Assembly (NCBI GenBank): GCA_949128115.1
Contig: OX421963.1
Location: 39,787,979 to 39,851,978, forward strand
Direction: 5' to 3'
Length of the DNA: 64,000 nt
DNA from: Anaspis maculata
Taxonomy: Eukaryota; Arthropoda; Insecta; Coleoptera; Scraptiidae
Of this stretch, positions 48,701 through 57,556 are shown one piece after another. Position 1 is the stretch's first letter; every line of letters starts with the position of its first letter. A model generated the notes under the pieces. That model was not told where the DNA came from, did not search any database, and was given only the letters and a program-made list of their open reading frames with translations. The position numbers and the translations under genes are program-made.

Positions 48701-51700
48701 ATAATAAGATCTACCTCTATTAGCCCAATTGTAATAAGGTTCCTAATTTTCTTTTAGCATTCATATTATTTCTCTTTCTTTCTTAATTATATCTATCTAC
48801 AATCTACATAACCTAGCCAGAGTTTAGTAACCTAAACTCTGGGATTTCACTGAAAGCGTTCTAACAGGGTGGAATCTATCACGCTGGCCTTGTCTGCTGC
48901 GTGGAAAATAGAAGTTGAACGCGATATAGGTAGCCGTTGAATCTACACCTCGCTCATTCTAATTCTTATTATTCTAACACTTTATCAGGGCAAGTTACCT
49001 GTAGAATACTTCACAACTGTATTAATTCCGAGAAATATGTTAATTAGACTGGGTACGGGAGAGGAATTTAGCTAAACTTGTAATTCAATCTTACACCAAG
49101 TCCCATCCAGGAATGCGTTTCACTTCAGACATCAAGCTTTGAACTTTGCTGCGGAAAAACGATTCGAATCTGATGTCGTCCTCCAAAACCAGGGTTATGT
49201 CGTATCCATTCCTGATGATCTGGTGGTGAAAAGAACAACAATTTAAAACGACATTTACTAAGCACTGGTGTGCAAAGACTCACCTCTTTCCAGATATTGA
49301 AGTGACTCAAGAAACAGCCAATCTCCCCCAATGTCATGGGCCTAGAAAAAAAGTGAAGAATGAAGACCCTAGGAAGCAAAATTGCAGAGGAGCTTAGCTT
49401 TAGGTACTGAAGAACTTTTCAACAGAAAGCTTCAAACTTTATGGCATGCCGTTATCGGTATCGACGGATTGCTCCTGTACAGACGCCTGTTATCTTTTAT
49501 CTATTTATGGTTCATTCATGACATCGTGAAGTCAACTGTTTTTTTTTTTTGGCTGACTGTGGAGTGAAAACCGTACGCCAAATGCCTCAAAACATTAATA
49601 ATTATGAATGTATATTATTGTTGAACATATACAGGGTGTTAGGTACTGGTTGTTACAAGCTTTGAAGGATGATTCCTTATCAAAAATGAAGTCGAAGAAT
49701 TAAATAACTCATGGTCCAAAAATTCTTCCTTGAAAAGATACAGCAGAGTGCTAAAGTTGACTTTTCAAAATCCTTTTTTCACCCTAACTTTCGAACCTTT
49801 CAACAGATTTCAATCTAATTTTGACCGAAGTTCACTGAAATAGGTCTCTGTCGATAACAATAAGAGCGCATTCCATCAAACATTTTTAGGTGTGAAGGTA
49901 ATGGATGGTGCCTCCCCTTTGCACCCTAAAAATGTTTGATGAAACGCGTTGTTATTTTTGGATAGGGATTCAGTAAATTTTGATTGAAATTTGATCGAAA
50001 TCGGTTAAACGGTTCAAAAGTTACGGTAAAAAACGATTTTAAAAAGTCAACTTCAACACCCTTAACTGTCATGTATCTTTTGTAAGCATTAGGGCAATGA
50101 ATTTTTGAATATTTCATTCCACTTTTAATGGAGAGTCATCCCTTGAAGTTTTATAACAACCAGTACCTGACACCCTGTATGTATATGTGTAGGGCGACTC
50201 ACAAGTATCGCATTCCGAGTCCAGTGCGGTATATGGAATCCACGTCAGTGTGGAATCCACTCAAAGGACGAGAGAAATATTAAGAAAAAATTAGTGATGT
50301 TTCTTTTTGATGGTATGGTGGGTCAAAGGGTGGGACTCCGCCTCTCTCTATTTTTATTTTTAACTAATCAGTAAAAATTATTGAACAGTGGGTGTGCACT
50401 GATTTTCTGTCTATGAAACATGCTGACTCATAAATAGCAAAAATCTCGTTTTCTCCACCAATGCCCGTAAAACATTTCATTGGCCCCTAAAATAATTAAA
50501 ACATTTTTGGTGGCGTTTTTGAAGAATTTTTTTTCAAAATTTATAAGATTTATTAATTTATTTATTAGTGAGTTCCGTTAAAACCAGTGGAGTGGGAAAA
50601 TTGGAAAAAATTAGGGTTCTCTAAAATCAGGTATGCAAATAAAAAGTATTTCAAAATTTTAAAATTCGAAAAACTCGTTTTTTTTTCAAAATTTTTATAT
50701 ATTTTTTGAAAAAAAGACTTTTATTCTCTTGCCAGCCCAGATTTGAAAAACTCATTTTTTTGTTACATTTTTAGCTGCACAGATTTGGCAGTAACTCACT
50801 CACTTACTTACTTACTTACTTACTTACTTCAAAAATGAACGTCACTGATTTTTTTTTCGTTCATTAATTTTTCATATTTTCTTTGTGTTTTTGAGTGGAT
50901 TCCACATTATATCGTTCTGGATTCGGAGTGCGATACTTTTGAGACAGCTGTATATTGATGGAATCACAGATTTATGTAGTTTCATCAATGCTCTTCAACT
51001 TGATAGAGGCTTCTCGTATGCTTGCTTAGTCGATAGATCTAGACCAAAATACAAGAGGCCAGCATTACATTTCAAATGAGTGGAAACGATAGATAACTAC
51101 ATAGTTATTTGGTTCGTTTTCATCTCGTTTTTACATTAATTTTTTTGGTATGTACTGTTATATTATTATTCATTCGTCTTGTTACATTTTACTTCTCATG
51201 TAGACTCTGACAAGAAGAGACTAGGGGCCCGCGAAACTGACCTGACCGCGGTCAGCAAATAAACATCCTTCGAGATGTACAAGACTTTGAGAAAACTAAA
51301 ATCTAAATTTAAAAAAAAAATCTAAAAATTATTTGGTTCGAGTAGCTTCCATAAACGATGCTTCGACTTGCATAATGTTGGTGATATACCTTAACAGAAG
51401 CTACCACAGACGTAATAAATTTAATGAACACTTCGCGGCTTTCAACTTGACGAATCATATCACTCAAGTACAGCACAGCACAGCACGGATCGGCCTTATT
51501 AGATCCAGGCCTTACTTGTACAAAAAATTAATATATATGATCCCTTGTTAACTTAATTATCTCTTATGCAACCAAGCTTGAAAATGTTTTTCTTTCTGAA
51601 TGCACGCAACCTATGATAGACGTTGTGCTGAAAAGTAATTCCACTGCAACTTCTATTCAGAGCGCAAAAAGAGCAACTCCCGGGTCATGCGAATGGTAGA

Positions 51701-54700
51701 TAGAATGAGTTTTCTACTCGGTTTTCTACTTTATTATTACGAGCACATTACACAGTGGAGTTGAGCGTGACTGCAATAAATGTGACGACCATGTGTTTTT
51801 GCACATCGTTGATTTCATTATTATCTCTGCCCGGTTTAAATCTACATTAATCAAGTATTGTTTGTATAAACAATATTTTATGTAGATAAACAACTGAAAT
51901 TAATCAAAGGCAAAAACACGTTGGTGCCTACCTACCAATTTTCAACATCTCACAATTTGGAAACACAAATACGACCGAAAAGCAATCAACCCAACCCAAA
52001 GTGCTAGAGGCGGCGAAAAAACTAGAAAGCCTTTTTTGCTAACCAAAAGTCGCGGCCGGCACGAAAGTCAAGGCCCGTATTCATATCCCACTTTAAAGCC
52101 ACATTTAGCATGCCTCTAACAAAAAGCGCTCGGCTACCTGATAAAAGTGGTCGTATTCATAGGCCACCTGTTACGTCCTGTTAGGGCCCATCTAACTAAA
52201 GGGGGTGTTGATTTGGCAACGTTGTGAAATGTACTCAAAACTACCTACCCGAAGGTGGACGCAGGTAGGCAAGAACCCCAAGCCGCTTTCGTTTTGCGCC
52301 GGGAGCCGCTCCGGGTAGATCACTAGATAGAGAAAGTAGATACATACACCAATCACGGCCCAGCTGGATCTGTTTTCTTTGTCTAGTGATTTACCCCGAG
52401 CAGCTCCGCCTGGCAAAACGGAAGTGCTGGCAACTCTTGCTACATTGATGTACTGCGGATTGCATAAAACCTCACAAAAAACTTTCAGGGAGTTTCTCCC
52501 ACAGTTTCAAGAATAGCGGCCTGGATCTGTTAACTTAACAAGTGAACACCTCTTTCAACTGTTTTGTGCAAGTCGTTTTCGCCTTGAGTACAGTAAATAG
52601 TAAAGGAGTATGACCAAAAGGGACATCCAGAGCATTGTGCACTTCCTGCATTTCGGCGGCATGCTTCATTAATTCAATTAAATCAATATTTTAGAAAGAA
52701 AATGTGATTTTCGTCACACTTCCCAAGAACACACGGCACAGCTTGTAGGTTAAATGGACTCAAAACACGCCTGTTGGCACATTTGGATCCCATCTAACTT
52801 GACGCATGCGTGAGACCATCCAAAATCGCTTAAAGACACGTAAAAGAGACATATGAATAGACGCGTCTCTAAACATCCCCTTCTAAGACGACTTTAGAGA
52901 CGCCTGTTTAAAGTGATGATAGAGGCGCGCTAAAACCACGTATGAATACGGAAATGTTAGAGGCGCATCTTTAAAACCGCTTCTAACGCTAAAAGGGGGA
53001 TATGGATACGGGCCGAAGTGCCTACACAGCACTTTCGAAAAATGGGCCAGCGCAAAGGCACATACATCAGTGGAAACGCATTAGTCACGAGTTGAACCGA
53101 TCTTGACAAAATTTAGTATGCAACTATACAATAACCATGTAGCAACAAGGTGAAAATGAGCTTTTCATCGTGATCTGTCAAATAGAAACGCCACTTTCAA
53201 AAAGTGACAGAAGCTTTATCTCACGGAACCCAACTTGCGATAAATCTCTTGAGAACTCTTCAAGAACTCTATTCAGAATATAAAAAGTTAAATCACTGTC
53301 ACCGTTCAGATAATATAAGATGTCAAAGCCAAAACCTTTGACGTTTAATAAGTAACTCAAGAAGTACCGAACGGATTTCAACCAAATTTAGTTTGCAGGA
53401 AGAGTCTTGACTTGGTCAGGGAGTCAGGGACTTAACTTCATGGAAAATGTACAACTTTAATTAAAATCAGGCATGCAACTTGAAATTTTTTTGCGAAAAA
53501 CAAGTTAGTAGAATTAGTCCAGGAATTTTAGCTGTTTAAATCGCAAATAGCGAACAAAAATGATAACTAGCCGGATTTTTGTACATAAGCTCAGTTGAGC
53601 ATGTGGTTCAACATAGTAAAAGTCCTCAAGAATCCGGTGTGAGCTTCGGCCGTTGTGGCCTCGAGAAGAACTTGAGGGTCAGTTTTTCGCGTATATCTCA
53701 TGAACAATAGCACTTGGGAAAAAAGTTTCCGGTAAGAAATTGTTGGAAATTTTATTGTCTACAGGAAAGGTCCTTACACATTTCATCGTCAGTCATCTCC
53801 TTCTACGTCAAAATACAAAAAAATAAAAATAGTTCAGATGCTCGATGCTGAAGACTGGTATGGACCTTGAGTTTTATGATGGTGGAGTGCCACTTTGTAG
53901 CGGTGTTGTTTGATCCACTCTCTTTTGGTTGAAACTTGAAGCCATCAAGACGAACTATGCCGGCGGCATATACAGGGTGGAATAAAAATAAAAAGTTAAA
54001 CATTTGTATCTCGAGAACCAAAATAGGTGAAGACATGTAAATCGCCATAAATAATTCTGATTTCATGGTCATGAAGTTGTCGTAAACTTGAATTGAATAT
54101 CTTGAGCCGTTCTTGAAATATGTTAAAAAGACTGAAGTTGTTACCAAAAAAAATATATTTTCGTCTACTTATCAGAAAAAAAGTTGACTGTGTTTTTTCT
54201 AAAATTAGTTGGCCTAGAGAAGGCTTTTCACTGTAATTCCATTTTAAATGTAATTTATCATTGTTTCGATTCAAAACACCAAGTTTCGATTCAAGATCTG
54301 AAGAATTACTGATTACGGAAAAATATTTTTTTTTCGTAACGACTTCAGTCTTCTGAAGATATTTCAGAAACGGCTCAACATATTCGATTCAAGTTTACGA
54401 CGACTTAATGCTCATGAAATTAGAAACATTTTTGGCGATTTACATGTCTTCACCTATTTTGGTTCTTGAGGTACATTTGTTCAACTTTTTATTTTTATGT
54501 CACCCCTGTATATGCTGCCGGCATAATTGGTATTGATGGCATTAAGTTTCAATCAGAAGAGAATAGATCGAACAACACCTCTACCAAGTGGCACCCTGCC
54601 ATCATAAAACTCAAGGTCCGTACAGTCTTCGGCATCGAGCATCTGGACTATTTAGCTTTTCTTGTGTTTTCACGAGGAAGGAGTGGACTGATGATGGAAT

Positions 54701-56349
54701 ATGTAATGACCTTTCTTGTAGACAACACAATTTCCAACAATTTTGCTTCAAGTGCTTTCCCTCCAAGTGCCATCGTTTACGAGATAAACAAGAAAAACTG
54801 ATCCTCAAGTTCTTCTCGAGGCCACAACGGCCGAAGCTCACACCGGATTCTTGAGGACTTTTACTATTAGTACAGGAAAAATAGTAAAAAAATCGGCAAA
54901 ACCTCGGAATAAATATGGACGTCATGAAAACTTGATATTCTGTTCAGAATTGAGTGCTCTACAACATATCCAAAATCGCCAAAAATCGCACCCCGGGGTT
55001 TTGAGTTATTGGAGGGGGGGTGAAAAATTGCAGGTAAAAATGGAGGGGATGGAACCCGTCAATCCATTGGATGCGAATACATTATAGTTCGACGTATCAT
55101 ATTCCCTTGATACCATTTTGGCACAAAAAGTGTCCATCATTGTTGAAGGGGAGTAGTGGGGGGGCGAAGCTCTGCTAGGTGGTCCATTTTGTTTTTCCGA
55201 AATGTAGAACCGATCACGACAAGTTTGGTATCTTTTCCGACTAAATTCAATCTCCTGAACTCGTATCCAATGTGTAAATTCGAATGAAAACAAGTTTGAA
55301 CAAGTTAACTTTAGAAAACTTGTTTTTTCTTTGACAATTTTGACGAATTTTTGTTTTACTGTTGGAGGTGTTCATTTTTAGAAAATTTTCAGGGACCAAT
55401 AAATTGAAGTGTATTCTCCACAAAAATCTCCCACTCGATGTATAATTTTGTTTCTCGAGTTTAAAAAATCGATTTGAACTTGAGCCGGCACGGCGTGTCG
55501 TCTACTACTGACCAGAACACTACAGCATGCACCTTTAAATGAAAACACCTCAAACTATTGAAGAAATAACAACTCATCTTTGAAAATTGGAGGATTTGTG
55601 CAGAACTGAATTCCCTATAACATGAACAAAATCGCCATAAATCGCAATGCAGGATTTCGAGTTATTTGAGGATGAAGATAACACTTTGACAGGATTCATA
55701 CTCTATGAACTGTTACCTCTCCACTTAAATAACTCAAAACCCTGCAGTGCGATTTTGGGCGATTTTGTTTATGTTATAGGAAATTCAATTCTCCACAGAT
55801 CCTCCAATTTTCAAAGATGAGTTGTTATTTCTTCAATAGTTTGAGGTGTTTTCATTTAAAGGTGCATGCTGTAGTGTTCTGGTCAGTAGTAGACGTCGCG
55901 CCGTGCCGGCTCAAGTTCAAATCGATTTTTTAAACTCGAGAAACAAAATTATACATCGAGTGGGAGATTTTTGTGGAGAATACACTTCAATTTAATGGTC
56001 CCTGAAAATTTTCTAAAAATGAACACCTCCAACAGTAAAACAAAAATTCGTCAAAATTGTCAAAGAAAAAACAAGTTTTCTAAAGTTAACTTGTTCAAAC
56101 TTGTTTTCATTCGAGTTTACACATTGGATACGAGTTCAGGAGAATCAATTTAGAATTTTATTTGATAGAATTAAAATAATCATCTTTTTGGTATACTCGA
56201 GGGTATACTTACGCTCTTCAAAATGGTTCTTTTGCGAATTGTTTTGAGTCCGCAAAATACGTCTTTAGCGTCATGTAAATTCCTGCTTGAACTACAACAG
56301 CTAATAGGTACTGCTTGGAGGAATTGAAAATGGTTTGAAAAGCTTATAC

Positions 56350-56383
<34 letters not shown>

Positions 56384-57556
56384 GTTCTATGCAATACGTA
56401 GGCAAAATGCTTTAGCGGACTCATCCGCTCTTAGCAAGCGAATTGGTCCGCTGAAGTTTCATTTTGCGAACTTGTTACGTGAATACTATTATGTAACAAG
56501 TACGCGAAATGAATCTTCAGAGGACAAATCAACTGAAGCAATTTTCGTAAGTGTTGCATACATTTCTTAGTAGGTATAAGCTCTTCAGACACCAGCTTAT
56601 GTACTTATTCTATATTCGTCACAGTGACGATGCCAATTCTGTAACAATGTAACTACAACAAGTAAACTGCTCAATTAACAATGCAACGCCTTGATAACAA
56701 CTAGTCAATCTAAAAATTACTATTTTGAGGACACAATACTGAAAATGTTATTTTTGGTGCCAAACATCATGAACAACTATTTCATGAGGAAAAAAATCAC
56801 AGACGAAAAGGTGGTACCTTCACGGTTGTACCACTTGGCCACTTTAGAACTGCCCTAGAGCGAAGTGTGCATTCGAAATCGAGTTAAACCGACGTTCTCC
56901 GATGTTCGATTGGCACCGGAGCAACACAAGGCAGCCAAGTGAATTAATTAGTCATTAAGTACATTATTTGTGTAGTGCTTGTGTTCTGAGACTGTCAGAT
57001 AATCACATCCTCCGCAGCCTACCTTTTTATATGCCCTATTGCCCGATTCCCCCATTGTAGAATGCTTTTCATGAGAATCAATCAGTTTGCTCTGAATCCT
57101 GTACAATTCATTATAATTCACAAGAGAAAGAACAAGAACAGGCAGAATAGCCAACAAAAAAAAAAACAAGGAACGAGTGATTTAAAATTCGCAGGCATGT
57201 AGGTATATTATGCAGTGTATACGCGTCTACGCGTTTACTTGCGAAAATGTGCCAGTATTGATTTCATTAAAATCGTTGAAAATTAATCTCTCGACCTTAA
57301 TTTATCTCTGTCCGTGATTCTGATTAAAACGAGGATTAAAAGCTCACATTAACATAATTATTTTGGGTCTCACGTATGAACCAACACATCGTCTAAAACT
57401 TTGCAACCTGAGACACACAACTATAGGGCGGTTTATTCATGAACCAATCGTGGTTTATTTATAATATGTAGGTGAAATAATACTCACCTCTTGTGATAGG
57501 GATCAGCGTAATCGGGAAGAAGCGATATTTCCTGAAGTACAGTCTGATTGAGGGCT
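42379..57556 (-). CDS. COLGALT: Procollagen galactosyltransferase (GT25), partial gene, four 3' exons
   Basis: The enzyme adds galactose from UDP-galactose to hydroxylysine of collagen in the ER lumen. Exons in order are 57488-57556, 49284-49341, 49095-49219 and 42379-42742. All introns are GT-AG, and the phases (2, 0, 2) join without frame error, giving about 205 codons. Family landmarks appear in order: DPYHKR across the first junction, then [19 protein letters not shown], the acidic [20 protein letters not shown] across the last junction, [33 protein letters not shown] and [16 protein letters not shown]. These belong to the C-terminal glycosyltransferase-25 domain of COLGALT1/2 and insect orthologues. 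The protein ends REDL, close to the RDEL/KDEL-type retrieval signals of this family. Full family members are near 600 residues, so the N-terminal two thirds and the promoter lie to the right, most likely beyond the window. The introns hold a gypsy remnant and several foldback elements, none of which touch an exon. Confidence 0.93.
43366..43490 (+). mobile_element. Truncated relative of the MITE at 5330-5462
   Basis: It begins TA-CCGGGTGTCCG and shares ACAATTTTCAAGATA and GATCAGCAACG with the complement of 5330-5462. The far terminus is missing. It directly precedes the gypsy fragment. Confidence 0.6.
43525..44614 (+). pseudogene. Ty3/gypsy pol remnant: integrase core and C-terminal domain
   Basis: Only the 3' part of pol survives, in the intron of the minus-strand COLGALT gene. 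The integrase catalytic triad is visible: Asp in IDVAGPFP (43531-43554), Asp in HSDQ (about 43930) and Glu in GIVEWFN (about 44037). The C-terminal [13 protein letters not shown] module follows (44455-44480). The frame is broken by MITE M2 (43703-43916), by a one-base deletion near 44109, and by a TAA at about 44380 just before AGDLVWLYN. No gag, protease, reverse transcriptase or RNase H sequence is present upstream. A purine-rich tract (AAGAGGGAGGCAG) directly precedes the LTR. The copy is dead. Confidence 0.92.
43703..43916. mobile_element. MITE M, copy 2, inserted in the gypsy integrase
   Basis: 214 bp, with the same arms as copy 1 at 35769-35986. It separates the two catalytic Asp residues of the integrase. 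ATAT flanks both sides, and removal of the element with one ATAT would leave the pol frame in phase. This suggests, but does not prove, a 4-bp duplication. Confidence 0.88.
44615..45132 (+). mobile_element. 3' LTR of the gypsy element
   Basis: 518 bp from TGTTACGG to CCTAACA, immediately after a polypurine tract. It contains TATATAAG at 44936 and block V (AATTGGTGAAGGCACCG). No matching 5' LTR is in the intron. The pol frame runs a little into the LTR. Confidence 0.8.
44936..44943 (+). promoter_or_regulatory. LTR TATA box
   Basis: TATATAAG about 320 bp into the LTR, a usual place for the U3 promoter. It points away from COLGALT transcription. Confidence 0.5.
45133..45967. other. COLGALT intron, no feature recognised
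   Basis: AT-rich intronic sequence. Opposing short frames near 45673-45942 do not resemble known proteins. Confidence 0.35.
45968..46114. repeat. Small palindrome (MITE-like)
   Basis: TACATTGAGCATCAA and CTGCAGCTTTT at the left are mirrored by AAAAGCTGCAG and TTGATGCTCAATGTA at the right. Confidence 0.7.
46175..46484. repeat. Head-to-head pair of repeat W
   Basis: Two W copies form a 310-bp palindrome centred near 46330. The outer ends are CAAGGACGGAGTT and AACTCCGTCCTTG. It matches W at 23260-23410 and 40600-40750, which are single copies. Confidence 0.85.
46761..46818 (+). repeat. Right-end fragment of the foldback family at 50189-50950
   Basis: GAGTGGATTCCATTTATC, TCTGGACTCGCAATGCGATA and CTTTTGAGGCACCTG-TA match the right terminus at about 50890-50952. 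Confidence 0.7.
46819..49094. other. COLGALT intron with minor repeats, no other gene
   Basis: It holds a 15-bp tandem triplet (AGCGAAAATGGGCCG type) at about 47567-47611 and a one-sided TGCAGGGTGTCTCAC terminus near 48097. The frames at 47291-47527 and 48156-48653 are not recognised. Confidence 0.4.
49095..49219 (-). CDS. COLGALT: COLGALT exon (EDD motif)
   Basis: 125 nt. The acceptor TTCACCACCAG precedes 49219; the donor GGT|GTAAGA is at 49095/49094, preferred over GTGTAA one codon position earlier because it restores the frame. It carries [13 protein letters not shown]; the acidic EDD is the likely metal/UDP-sugar site. Confidence 0.94.
49284..49341 (-). CDS. COLGALT: COLGALT exon (GEIGCFLSH motif)
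   Basis: 58 nt. The acceptor TTTTTCTAG precedes 49341; the donor GAG|GTGAGTC lies at 49284/49283. It completes Arg and encodes [19 protein letters not shown], the most conserved segment of family 25. The following intron is only 64 nt (49220-49283). Confidence 0.95.
49632..50177. mobile_element. Foldback, 546 bp, CAGGGTG ends, TA target site
   Basis: CAGGGTGTTAGGTACTGGTT at the left is mirrored at the right. The mirror continues through AAAATGTTTGATG towards a centre at about 49910. TA on both sides (49630-49631, 50178-50179). Lies in the 8.1-kb COLGALT intron. Confidence 0.88.
50189..50950. mobile_element. Foldback, about 760 bp, TA-target type
   Basis: The left end carries AAGTATCGCATTCCGAGTCC and GTGGAATCCACTCAAA. 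The right end is its inverse (TTTGAGTGGATTCCAC, then GAGTGCGATACTTTTGAG) and ends CAGCTG-TA. A (TTAC)n run lies inside (50796-50828). It stands 11 bp from the preceding foldback. Terminus relatives are at 46761-46818 and 59412. Confidence 0.8.
50951..52071. other. COLGALT intron, no feature recognised
   Basis: TGTATAAACAATATTTTATG near 51860 is AT-rich with a small hairpin. No gene or clear repeat was seen. Confidence 0.3.
52072..53014. mobile_element. Inverted-repeat element with GGCCCGTATTCATA ends, 943 bp
   Basis: GGCCCGTATTCATATCCC at the left and GGGATATGGATACGGGCC at the right are imperfect inverted ends. CGTATTCATA-like words recur near both ends (52153, 52865, 52944). The target duplication is unclear, so the superfamily is not assigned. 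No coding frame. Confidence 0.65.
53150..53400 (+). repeat. Repeat S, short diverged fragment (S4)
   Basis: ATCTGTCAAATAGAAACGCC, GACAGAAGCTTTATCTCACG and AACTTGCGATAAATC follow the order seen in S1 at about 12155-12260. Confidence 0.6.
53615..54865. mobile_element. Foldback element D (AGT...ACT ends), 1251 bp
   Basis: AGTAAAAGTCCTCAAGAATC at the left is mirrored at the right end. GGCCGTTGTGGCCTCGAGAA, GCCGGCGGCATATACAGGG and CATGTAAATCGCCA blocks are likewise inverted around a centre near 54235. The ORFs at 53803-54147 and 54466-54801 are mirror images of one another within the arms and have no known domain. Element A3 begins three bases after its right end. Confidence 0.85.
54869..56153. 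mobile_element. Foldback element A, copy 3 (right end missing)
   Basis: It begins AGTACAGGAAAAATAG as in copy 2 and is collinear with it through the centre. It then stops at about GGAGAATCAATTTAG, some 350 bp short of the normal right terminus. Located in the 8.1-kb COLGALT intron. Confidence 0.85.
56185..56600. repeat. Repeat G, copy 2, with poly(A) run
   Basis: It shares the GCGAATTGTTTTGAGTCCGC and GCGGACTCATCCGC blocks with copy 1. AAAGCTTATACC (56340) and GGTATAAGCTCTTC (56574) are inverted, as are the two GTAACAAGTACGC-type segments near 56470-56500. A 30-base run of A interrupts it at 56350-56382. Confidence 0.65.
56601..57487. other. COLGALT intron, no feature recognised
   Basis: The minus-strand open frame at 56948-57169 begins with TTG in a poly(T) tract. 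Its hydrophobic start comes from that tract, so it is not called. Confidence 0.4.
57488..57556 (-). CDS. COLGALT: COLGALT exon (first in window)
   Basis: The acceptor TTTGCTTGCAG precedes 57556; the donor is AG|GTGAGTA at 57488/57487. It encodes [22 protein letters not shown] plus two bases of an Arg codon completed in the next exon. The motif LPxYxDPYHxR is diagnostic for the family. Confidence 0.85.

Noticed and set aside
56948..57169. Minus-strand frame with signal-peptide-like N-terminus
   Set aside because: It starts with TTG; the Phe/Leu-rich start is a translated poly(T) tract.
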